64,000 nt of DNA, taken from contig CATNEN010000038.1 in assembly GCA_950097015.1 (NCBI GenBank), forward strand, positions 6,621,001 through 6,685,000. Direction: 5' to 3'. The position numbers and the translations under genes are program-made. Below are positions 10,156 to 21,100 of this stretch, piece by piece. How positions within the stretch are numbered: the first letter of the stretch is position 1; every line of letters starts with the position of its first letter. Source of the stretch: Macrostomum hystrix (lineage: Eukaryota > Platyhelminthes > Macrostomidae). A model generated the notes under the pieces. That model ran no database searches and was not told the origin of the DNA. It was given only the letters and a program-made list of their open reading frames with translations.

Positions 10156-12210
10156 TCAAGACGCTGATGTCGGCGACGTCAAACGAAACGCCGGCTGACT
10201 CCGGTGGACGCTGAACTCAGAGCGCAGGCTGTCAACACTCGAGGCCAGCTGGTCCACCAGGGGTTCGCATTCTGTCAGCAACTGCTCGACGGCGGCCCGA
10301 GCTTTCTGACGGCCGTCCCGGGTGTCGGAGCGGCGTCGCTCGAGTAGGTCGACACTGCGTCGAAGACTGGCGGCTGCGGCGGTGAAAGTCGAATTGGCGC
10401 GTCGATCAACAGAGCGGGACTCGGCTAAGCGGATCTGGAAGGTGAGAAAAAATACGCGTTAAACAACGGCCGCAGCAGATTCGAGCTTTAGACTTCAAAT
10501 CAAGAGGTCGGGAGTTCGAATCTTTGCTAATAATAAAGAATTCACTTCAGTTAGCTGGCAGGCAGGCGCTTTGGTTGCTACGGCGACAAAGAATGACAAG
10601 GCATGAATGCTTGATGATTGCAGTTGCTACCCCATAACCCCCCCAACCGTTCGAAAAAAACCTTTTGGAATCCCAAAGATTCCAGGTATGTATAATAATA
10701 ATAATTGCAGGAGGGCTGTGAGCAATGGCACATCATTTGGTGACACTAGACCCGCAGCCAGTAAGCGCCTTTTCGCTGACTCCTGAGCCCACACTCATAC
10801 AGATACTATGAGCACCTGAGTCACACAGGTGTGTACATCTGCCCTGAATTACTCATTGTCAGGCAGTGTACACTCTCATGCCAAATGAATGTGGCCTCGC
10901 CGAGGAATCGAGCTCAGGGATCTTAGTGCGAGAGGCAAACGCGTTACAGACCGCTCTGCTTAATTTCAAGGACTGAACAGATCCTGACTAGGTAGCATCG
11001 CTGCAGAATAATTCTCACCTCGTTCTCTAACAATCGATGCAGACTCTGCAAGCTGTGACACGAGCTGCCAGCCAGGCATCGGTAGGCCCGCGAACATCCG
11101 TCTGCAGTCTGCGAGTCGACCACAGCGGAGGCGGGGGCGGCCGCAGCAGCAGAGGCTGCCTCTTCAACTAGGGCGGCCAGCTCCGAATCCGGGCGTTGAA
11201 AGCCGTCCACCAGGATGCGGCTGGCCAGTCGCCTCTGTTCGGCCAAGTCGACTCGAGCGTCGGCCCGCAGCAGCGCCGCAATGGCCGCCTGATTGGAGCG
11301 CAGCCGATCCGACGTGGCGCCGATGAGGCGTCGCCGGAGCGCCACGGCGGAGGCGTGCTCGTTGGCGGCTGCGGCTGCGGCTCCGCTGGCTAGCAGGCTA
11401 GCAGCGTAGCGGCGTCGGGCATCGGCACCGGCTCGATCGTCGGCGCCGCCGGCTGCTAAACGATGGCTAACAACCAGATCGGCGTCGGCGGGGGACAAGC
11501 CGGCCAGCTGGAGATGTCGGGAGAACTGCTCAGCTAGGCTGGCCAGCTCGGCGGTGTCGGCGGCTACGGAGCGGCGAGCGGAGAGGCAGTCGAGGCAAGC
11601 TCGAGCCTGCAGTGCGCTGGCCAGAATCTCCGGCGATGTGACGGCATTGGACGCCTGTCAGAAAGATTTTTGCGAGCCCAAATTTTGACTTATTAACATG
11701 CCATCACCGTTTTTTATTTGCTGTAACTAAGCCCTGCCCAGTAACAAAGAATGTACACAAGTCCTGCCCAGCAACCAACAGTATAGATCTCGAAAGCCAG
11801 GGCCTCACCTCTTTAATCTCATTGTCCTCATCGAGTTTACCAACATCCTCGAGCACAGCGCAATCGTCCGCCTCCTTAGCCAGCTTGGCCAGGGTTGCCT
11901 CGGCGGACTCGGAGGCGTCAGGCGACGATGCGGACGGAAGCCCGGATGTTGACGTTAATCCGGCTGCCGCTGCAGCTCCGGCAATCTGACTGGCTAATCT
12001 ACGCAACGAAGCCGTTGCTAAGCGACGCTTAGCAAGTCGATTGGCGCGCTCGATAGCGTCAAGCTTGCGCGCCGCCACATTGGGATTAGCGGCACCAACT
12101 GGCAGCAGAGAAGAAGGTGAGGATGATGACACATGGTGGCTGCTCAGCTGACTGCAGCGAGACTGGGCAGAGGCTAAGTGTGCCTCTAGCCGATGTATGT
12201 AGGCCTGCAT
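10156..12210 (-). CDS. Unrecognised Ala/Arg-rich, probably coiled-coil protein, 3 exons
   Basis: Minus-strand exons 12210-11809, 11654-11019 and 10434-10156 join with all introns in phase 0 and end at TGA, giving 438 aa if the ATG at 12210 is the start. The ATG overlaps a good splice acceptor (TTGTTATAATGCAG then GCCTAC), so exon 1 may be internal and the true N-terminus further upstream. The protein is rich in Ala, Arg, Leu, Ser and Glu with long helical stretches (LEAHLASAQSRCSQL; RLLENE; SVDLLERRRSDTRDG), which suggests a structural or coiled-coil protein. There is no signal peptide or membrane segment. The GC-rich exons in AT-rich surroundings and clean phase closure support a real gene. 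I cannot assign a family; augmin, centrosomal or ciliary coiled-coil families would be candidates to test. Confidence 0.75.
10556..10628 (+). repeat. Duplicate of the UCKL1 exon 4/intron 3 boundary
   Basis: This segment begins GCTGGCAGGCAGGCGCTTTG and ends GATGATTGCAGTT. It closely matches 3369-3433 (GCTGGCAGGCAGGCGCTCCG to GATGATTGCAGTT), which covers the first codons of UCKL1 exon 4, its splice acceptor and adjoining intron. It lies in the last intron of the neighbouring coiled-coil gene. Since intron sequence is included, it was copied at DNA level, not from mRNA. Confidence 0.75.
10689..10963 (-). mobile_element. tRNA-derived SINE, family 1, internally deleted
   Basis: Minus orientation copy: the (ATA)n tail is at 10689, the shared GCAGGAGGGCTGTGAGCAAT and tagacccgcagccag segments follow, and the head ends at GCAAACGCGTT near 10950. 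It lacks about 70 bp between the TGTACACTC and GAATGTGGCC segments that the copy at 27194-27555 retains. It lies in the intron 10435-11018. Confidence 0.85.
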
Positions 12211-14003
12211 TATAACAATTTTGTTTGCAATGCGTGCTAATCGATAATCGATAGATGACTGACCGAGACTGCCTACTGAAAGTAGAATAGACGAAACATT
12301 ATTTAATAATTAGCCCATAATTAGCAGCAATTGCACACACAGCAAATATTCTGAAATATTCGACATTGAGTGTGCCAGACCAGCCCAGATTGATGCTTAA
12401 AGAAAGACTTATACATATACCGCTATGTGTATATGTATACTAGGGCAATGAATCACTGCCCTAGTGTTTAATAGAATGCCACAAGGTAAAAAAGGATTTT
12501 GCTTTACATTGTTTTTTACACTAATATTATTATACTTAATTTACCTAATTAATGGTACAAGAAAGCAAAGAACTGACAGAATGACCCCCATCCTACCATA
12601 AGGAAACTATTTAAAATTAAAGAAAGTGCACAACTGCCCCAATAGATATACCTTTTAGGCTTCAAATAGTCATAAAAACGTGATTATAGCAAATTAATGT
12701 ATATAATATGTGCACTTTCGCTATATAAAAGTAATAAAACTTAAAAATATTTTATTCATTAGAATGTGTTTATTATTGGCAAACATTTTTTACTTTTCAA
12801 TATTCCTGTTCTTTCTTGCTTATATTTTTACTTTGTTTTGATAAAAAAAGTGGAATTATTTTATATGAAAGCATAAAATAGACAAAAACTAACATTTTGT
12901 GCACCTATATTAATAGTAATAGTCCTTAATAATAACAAGTAATAATGATAATGGTGGATATATTGCTTTATTTAGAAACTAATGTCTTATTGGATAAAAG
13001 CTATTATTTTTTGCATAAAGGTATGCAAAAAATACAATCTATGCAAAAAATACAATGATTGTTTAGGTTTTCATAGATTTTAATGTTGTAAATGAAGCTA
13101 CATTGCCACAATTATATTTTAGATTTTATGTTCATATTAAGACTTGTTGCTGACAATCTAGCAAGTAAAAAATTATTAGAGTTATTAGAGTTAGAGTGAG
13201 GTTTAATTAATCTGCTAAAAGGCACTGTTGACACTGGCATTCACTGACTTGCTTTAAAATATTTTTACACCTGATGATAACTTTGTATGCTGGTACTTTT
13301 CTAGTAATGGACAACACACACAAAAGCTAGGTGACTGAGGTCACTATGGTGAATTTAGTGACTATTTCAAATAAAACTTCCTTTTCTTGAATTTTCTTAG
13401 ATTCTATGATTTTTATCTTACTTTGTTAATTTTTCACCATATTTTTGGCAAAAATGACATTACTAAGATGGCAAATAGGATGTGCGATTATTAAGCTTCA
13501 ATGTGCACTTTCTTAAGAAGCCTTCTAGTAAGATATTGTTTTTTTGGGAAAATTATTGACTGCTAATAAGGCTGAACCTGCTAATTACTGACTGCAAAAT
13601 AATATGGACATTATTATCTTCTAAAAAGGAACACTAGTTTGCTGCTAAAAGGGACAAAAGGGACATTGCCTGCTGTGGGGACATTGGTTGCCTGATAGGA
13701 AAAACATTGGTTCACTTTTGCTTGGAAGACATTAGTTTAATTTTGCTAGGAGGCATTAGTTCCTTGTTGCTAGGGGAGGGCATTAGTTTTTTGTTGCCAG
13801 AGGGAGATTCTCTATTTGCCAAGGGTGTTTGTCTATCTGCCACTAATCAAATATTTGAAGGTATTATGTAAATTTATATAACTTTATAGCATGAATTTAA
13901 ATAAATGAATTAAAAATTATGTGATTGCCTGCAACAATCACAGTTTGCCCTCAGTTTTGATATAGGGCCTACTGTACACATTGGCAACTATAAGTTAAGT
14001 CAA
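12211..14003. other. AT-rich intergenic DNA, no gene seen
   Basis: About 1.8 kb of AT-rich sequence with short simple repeats and no long open frame on either strand. Near 13665-13815 there are about six very degenerate copies of a TTGCTAGGAGGCATTAGTTT-like unit. Confidence 0.6.
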
Positions 14004-15677
14004 TGGATCCTAGACACTTTGTCATCTTACAACTTTGTCATCTACTTGGAAGGTAGGACACTTTGTCATCTAGCCAATTGGCATACTTTAAAGTTTGGTC
14101 AGTTTGTCATCTACTAATAACAAACAATCAAGTTTGTCATCAATAAAGTGAGGATGGGTGGTGTGAACACACTTCACACTCTAAACTGTCAAAACTAATT
14201 TCATTATAAGAGTTGAAAGATAGGTGCCAACATGATGTAAGGAGGGCTGGCGAGGGGTGGTTCTGTTTCAACTTTGAAAACTTTTGGGCAATGTTCTACT
14301 TCCATTCATTATATCATTTTTCATTTGAATTTGTGCCACACATGCAATCTGAGTTTGAAAAGTTGTGCTGGTGTGGCTCTGCTGTGACTTGACACTTGGA
14401 TCTATGTCTATGACAAAATCTGGCAAATATGGGGGAATAGTACGCTAAAGCACAGAAATTCTATAGCTGAAGATTTCAAATGCATGGCACGAGTGCTGCT
14501 CTATTTGAAAGCCACCTCAAAGAATTCTTAGGGTAATGTATCATCAACCGAACAGTGTATCTTCAAAACCGAACAAGAATTTTGACTCCTTCCTTGGTCT
14601 CGTGCAAGACAGAAGCAAGCTATTGTGTTTCACAGAACAACTAATTTGAAAGTTGAAGAAATTATCTACAAGCTGAGGCATGATGTGCAATGAAGCATTA
14701 TGAGGAAAGAAAGATATTGATGTTTCAGTAGAAATTTTTATTGCAAAAGCATACTTTTTAACAACATTTTTTAGTATGTACTTTAGACGAAGATTGTATG
14801 TGGTTGCTTGCCAATTAAATGACCATAAATGTAGTTATTTATAGAGCATGAAAAATGCTTTCAAATGACATAATTCATGATAGTCCACTCCTTAAAATAG
14901 GATTAAACCACTCACTCAAATTTTAAAACCAAACATCAAATTCTCTGTTTGGTTTGAAGATACATGAAAATCATTGTTCGGTTTTAGATAAAAAGCAGGA
15001 ATAACTTTTTTCTATTTGACAAAATAGCAAAAGCAGATACTTTTTAGAAAGATGTAACTGTTTTCTATAACTTGGCTTTTGATTTATCATCATATCTTAA
15101 ATAGAAAATCTGTAGCTTAGGTTTGAAGTTAAAAAAATACACATTCTTGTTTGGTTGATGATACATTACCCTATGGCACTGTCTATACCCCAAGAATAGC
15201 TTCGTTGCCCTCCTTTACTGGATTAGGCACTATTAGCCTACCAGGTTTGAAAGAAGAAATATTGACTAGGCCTAAGACTTTTCAGAACTGTCTGACCAAA
15301 CTACAGACTTTTTGTTACTGTTAAACTAGTTTTTTTGTTGTTAGGCCTATTGGTCATTTGCAAACAAAAAAATAATATAGGTAATGAATAGAAGTAGAAC
15401 ATTGCCAACTTTTGTTTTATAGATGACAAAGTGTCAACAACTCTAAGTCTCTTTGTCATCCACCCTCTGAGATATTGGACAGATTGTCATCTGGATGATG
15501 AAGTTGTAAAATGGCGAAGTGTCCAGGTACCAAGTCAACACTGTAGTTTCTATTGATGGGTGACGAACTGACCTAACTAGATATGCCAATTGGCTAGATG
15601 ATGAAGTGTCCAATCTGAAAAGTGGATGACAAAAGTGTAAAACAACAAAAAGCTGATGACAAAGTGTCCAGGAACCA
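14004..15677. mobile_element. Foldback element with GACACTTTGTCATC termini
   Basis: The left end reads TGGATCCTAGACACTTTGTC. The complement of the right end reads TGGTTCCTGGACACTTTGTC. GTCATCTAGCCAATTGGCAT also occurs in both arms in opposite orientation, and the GACACTTTGTCATC motif recurs several times inside each arm. The arms (about 150-270 bp) flank a core that contains another inverted-repeat element (14531-15171). No transposase frame is present, so it is non-autonomous. Confidence 0.7.
14531..15171. mobile_element. Nested MITE, GGGTAATGTATCATCAACC termini, TA target site
   Basis: The terminal inverted repeats are GGGTAATGTATCATCAACCG at the left and, on the complement of the right end, GGGTAATGTATCATCAACCA. 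Both ends are flanked by TA (14529-14530 and 15172-15173), as expected for Tc1/mariner-type insertion. Internal segments CGGTTTTAGAT and TTTGGTTTGAAGATACAT partly repeat the end motif. About 641 bp, no coding capacity. Confidence 0.75.
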
Positions 15678-18151
15678 AATTTAATACTGTTGAGTTTTTA
15701 GAAATAAGGTTAGGCCTATCTCTTAACAAATATAACATATACAACATACCATACTTTCTTTTACTAGAAATTACTTGCTAACTAGTTATTTGCCAGTTGC
15801 CAATGGCTTTGGCTCATACATGTGCAACACCCGGCCGACCCGGCCGAACCGGCCGGGTGAAACGAGGGCCAAGCAAGGTAAGTCGCAAAAACCAATCGAC
15901 CAAGCGCCAAAAAATCAAAGGGGGGACCAAGGGACAAAAAAGGAAGGCGTGAAGAAATGGAAAAAGGGGAGAGAAAAAGAGAGCAAATGAGAGCAAACTA
16001 AGTCGTAAATAGAGCAGTGAAATGAACTAAGTCGCAAATGAGAGCAAAAACTAAGTCGCAAGGCCAGCTAAGATTTGGGAGGTTGCGTATGTATGCTTTG
16101 GCTAATAATAGCTAATATTATTATAGCAGATAGTAATAGTAGCTAATTTAGTTCACATTTCTGTAAAAAGAGTCTGGCATAATTTAACTAAAACTAAGTT
16201 ATCACTTTGTCTCTATTATAGGAATCAAGGAATATAGGGCCTAGTTATGTCCTTTAGTTAAAAGTTTTACTCAGAATAGCCTAATAAATTACTAAGATGC
16301 AGACCTTTAATGAAAAAGGCTACAATTCCGAAAATATTATATTCATATATGAATTATGAATGCAGCTGTATTCAGCTTTGTCATTGCAGCTTTGTCATTG
16401 TCAAAATATTGGTTGGCCAAAAGTTTCAAAATTATGATTAGGCCTATCGCTCAATTTCCTTTACGTTCGGGATAAATTGTAGCAAGATAATATCATTTCA
16501 GTCACTCTTCTATGAATTGCTTATCTGATTTTAGGACGCAATATACTATATTTTACTAGCGATGGTTTCTTTACAATTTGACAGGCCAGGCCTGGGCTTT
16601 AATCTCAACTTGCAAGCAGTTGCAGTTCAGTTGCAGTTTAAACTCTCGCTCAAATTTCTTCGAACTGTTCTGTGTATAACGATATCAAAAGTCCCAGAAG
16701 TGACTGTGCTACATTTTGGATTCTGGCACATGTTATCGCTTGTTTTTTGTTACATCAACCGATAATGAAATAGACGTCACATCTTATTATGACCACATAA
16801 TATGTACTATACGTACATATGATTGTGTCATAGAGGCGTTCATTTCCAGCTGTTTGGAAGATGACATTGAATATTGTAATTACGTTTTAATAGTTTTGGG
16901 CAATACGACAGATCATAGGTTATAGAGGAGACCGAGCAGAAAAAACTACATTAGTTCTTATTTATTGTCTGCTCGGTTGCTCGGTATTTATATTGACCAT
17001 GGATGTAATTATCTAATGTCTAATACTGAAATTGCAGCTAGCCATGATTCTCCTTCTCATGACTCTGCACTGAATAATATATGTATATATTGGCTAGATT
17101 ATGCTAGCTGGGCCTGTAGACTATAAAAGTCCCCGACGTAAAATTTATTGTCGATTCTCATATGAGTCGAATCTCGGATCAATTAACATCGAAATTAATT
17201 AGAAAGAAGGAATTTGGTGAACAGCATTGTGTACTACGAACTGTGTATTCAGCTGCATATGGGCTCAACTGCAGGGGCAAGAGGGAGAACCTAGTATTAA
17301 GCCACATGCGTGGCATCTCGCTGGCACTCCTTATTGTGCACTAAATGAGATGCCACAATGACATAGGAGATTCTGCATGAGAACGAGCTGGAATATCAGC
17401 TCTCTACTGCAGCTAAAGCTCCAGATTTTGGGGAAAAACTTCCCTGTAAGCATCGGGATCTGCAGCAGCCAAAAGCGTGTGAGTCCACTCCCGATTATAT
17501 GCAGTGCTTTACAAATGTGCAATGCACATTGGAAAGATTTAGTACGAATAAGCTTCTCTGATTTATAAGCAGCAGCAACAAAAGCAGGAAAAAGCAGAAG
17601 TAGCAGCATGATGCTCTGTGCTTTGTTGCTTTGCACTGGCCTATTTAGCTTCTAGCCTCGAGCAAGTGCATGCAATTTTGCCCAATAGCCCTTGCTGGAT
17701 ACTTGCATCATATAATACACGCTAAAGTCTAGATATTGCGATAAAATTGGTTGTCCATCACAGTTATCGCCATTTGCTTTATTGTATGCCTCTTTGAATG
17801 TCCTATGCTTCATCACGAGCGCTCCTTTCGTCCTCCTAACTAATCTCCTTTTTGTCTTGGGTACGTATACTGCTTTATAATATTGTAATGCTCTCCTTTT
17901 GTCTTCAATAAGGATTTGGCTTTTCATCATTTTCCTTTCATCTTAAGTGTACTCACATGTTGCTTCTCAGGCATATCCCGCTGCTTCAATTACAGCTGGC
18001 TCACCATTGGCCAGGGGATGAGTCCAACCAATGAGCAGTCGGTCTGTCTTTATTTACTGTCGCGTCTCATTTATACTGATCAATTGTTTGGGTTTTTTCC
18101 TCCACCGCGTCTTTGGACAGTTGGTCTATTGAACAGTAGACGAATGAAACG
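15678..18151. other. Intergenic DNA upstream of the secreted-protein gene
   Basis: Mostly AT-rich with no convincing gene. Notable pieces are a GC-rich palindromic patch at 15839-15870 built on CCGGCCGA/CCGGCCGGG; short degenerate ACTAAGTCGCAAATGAGAGC repeats at 15985-16070; and a 10-bp hairpin at about 16929-16980 (CCGAGCAGA against TCTGCTCGG). A minus-strand open segment at 17930-17655 (92 codons, Lys/Arg-rich) has no recognised relatives or clear splice context. Confidence 0.5.
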
Positions 18152-21100
18152 ATGAGCACAGCCACGGTGCTGCTCATGCTCTGCTGGCAGCTGGTCATCG
18201 CCGCCGTTGCTGCCGAGGAAGGTCAGTGCAGCCACCAGCAGCTGGACTCTGTCAGATTGCGCTGCTTTTACAGTCTGGAGGCCCAGCTGGCCGGACTGCC
18301 ATCCTCGGCAGGTGGCGTCACAGAACTACTGGACCTCAACTGCGGGAGGTGAGCGCCGATACTTGAATTAATTAATAATTCGATGAGTTTGTCCTGTTTG
18401 TTTTGCCAAGCCTTCATAGTTAGTGAAGTTTTCTCCGTCGCTATGGTCTGCAAACAAAATGAAGCTTGTTAGCCTGTTTTTTTTCATTTTCGAGGGGTAT
18501 TTCGGGTCTGCTAAGGAAGACCGATTGCTGCGCGCTTTAAATGTCTATAGCCATATTCTTTTCTAGCTAAACTGCTAATAACTTTGGCCATAGACATTTG
18601 GAGCGTGCACCACAGATGTATTGGCGAACGCTCAGACGAAAACAGTTTCTCGCTTCAACTGTCTATGGGTAAGAGGCGCCCGAAATGCCACTGGAGAATT
18701 GCTATGAGTGCACCAACGTTTTTGACCGATTGAGCGCAGCTCCAAAACAACGTAGTACTCATAATTATTTTCTACTACAGTACACCAGTCCTTGGACTTG
18801 AAATACGCTACAACCACCCTCAATTACTCTAGCAAATGCTGGGTAACCATTAAACAGCTGGGTGAACTGAAGAAGTGCAGATTTTTAGTACTTTAAAGGA
18901 TAAACAAATTGTTCGAGTGCAGTCGGGAATCGAACCCCCGACCCGAACACTCTTCTAAAAATCATTACAACCCGGTTTAGTAGAGAAAGAGAACTTCTAA
19001 ACCAGACGACTTGGAGTTCGAGCCAATACAATGGCGAAACAATTATCGACTGTTAATAAAGTTTATAAAACAATTCAATGGTCAGTAAGTTCAGTTAAAT
19101 TTTACGTGTAAGGTTCTTGAATCCCAGGTTAGAAAGCTGCATCACATCGCGTGATTTACGCTTCGACGCTGTCTCCATCCGAAGAGTGAAAATGCATTAG
19201 CTTGCAACTTCATGGCGTGGCATGGCATTTAAATTTTAATTATCTTTTCATGTCGACCTCGATTTAAGTTACCTTTGACTGAGGCTAATTAATTGTGGGA
19301 AATGAAAAACTCCGCGCTTGAGGGATAATACACATCAGTAAGGTAAGTAGGAACTCCATTTTGGGTTAGGAAAACGGAACTGCGGGATTAGACTGTGATA
19401 TGTGTGAGATTAGACTGTCAGATAAGAGAGACTCGACTGTGAGATATCAGAGAGATTAGACTGTGTGATATCAGAGAGATTAGACTGTGAGATAACAGAG
19501 AGATTAGACTGTCAGATATCAGAGAGATTAGACTGTGAGATAACAGAGAGATTAGACTGTGAGATAACAGAGAGATTAGACTGTGAGATAACAGAGAGAT
19601 TAGACTGTGAGATAACAGAGAGATTAGACTGTGAGATATCATAGAGATTAGACTGTGAGATATCAGAGAGATTAGACAGCAGTGCGGTTGTAGATTAGAC
19701 TGTGAGATATCATAGAGATTAGACTGTGAGATATCAGAGAGATTAGACTGTGAGATATCAGAGAGATTAGACTGTGAGATATCAGAGAGATTAGACTGTG
19801 AGATATCAGAGAGATTAGACTGTGAGATATCAGACAGATTAGACAGCAGTGCGGTTGTAGATTAGACTGTGGGATATCAGAGAGATTAGACAGCAGTGCG
19901 GTTGTAGATTAGACTGTGAGATATCAGAGAGATTAGACAGCAGTGCGGTTGTAGATTAGACTGTGAAATATCAGAGAGATTAGACAGCAGTGCGGTTGTA
20001 GATTAGACTGTGAAATATCAGACAGATTAGACTGTGAAATATCAGAGAGATTAGACTGTGAGATATCAGAGAGATTAGACTGTGAGATATCAGAGAGATT
20101 AGACAGCAGTGCGGTTGTAGATTAGACTGTGAAATAACATAGAGATTAGACTGTGAAATATCAGAGAGATTAGACTGTGAGATATCAGAGAGATTAGACT
20201 GTGAGATATCAGACAGATTAGACTGTGAAATATCAGAGAGATTAGACTGTGAGATATCAGAGAGATTAGACAGCAGTGCGGTTGTAGATTAGACTGTGGA
20301 TGTATGACTGTCTCTGGATTAAACAGAGCAGTAGGGTTTAAAGAAAATGTAAATGTAGAAAGAAGTAAGCAGAGACAGCAGGGCCGGTGGAAGACGGACG
20401 CAGGTCGGCTCACAATCTCTATGCAAATTGATCGGCTTTCTAAAATTGCTGCATCAAGCCCCAGGAACAGGAACAGCCTGTCCAGCGAATTCAAACAAAT
20501 TAAAACAGGCCCAGCATGCTGCTGTGTCGCAATCAATCCGAATCGAGTTTCTAGGAAACGAGACTGCTGGCCGTCTATAGTGCAGATTTACGACCCGCAA
20601 GCGAGTTTATAGTTCTTCTCAGTTGGCTGGGACTTTATCGGAAATTGACTTCAGATTTAAGTCCAAGGTTCAAAATAAAGGTTGAAGACAAAATTTAGTG
20701 TCAGGTGCGTGCTGTGCTTAAAGAAGAAGAGGGGGATTTTCGGCAGCGCCTGAATGTTAACAGCGTTGACTGGTGACTGATTGGTTGACAGACTAGGCGA
20801 TGGTGTACTGTGGTTGAGCTGCTCCTAATATTTAGGCTTGATCAGTTGAAATTGGAGAAATTCGTGTCAGGCTGTCCATAGTGGCCTAGTTCCACCTGCT
20901 GTAGCACTTGAAGGTCCAGCAGTCCATCTAGATAAAGGTAGGAGACCACCGAAGATGGAGATGATGCAGGCACATTCGGGTGACATGCTGATATATTTTG
21001 AAGGCCTGGCAAGGTCGCACTGAGGCGCAGTGATAATTTGTGTATAGGGGTGTATGAAATACACTAGCGCTTATCGAAAAAATCAGAACCAATCAATATA

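Noticed and set aside
17652-17930. 92-codon minus-strand frame, Lys/Arg-rich
   Set aside because: Looks somewhat protein-like but has no start context, splice partners or recognised relatives; not enough support.
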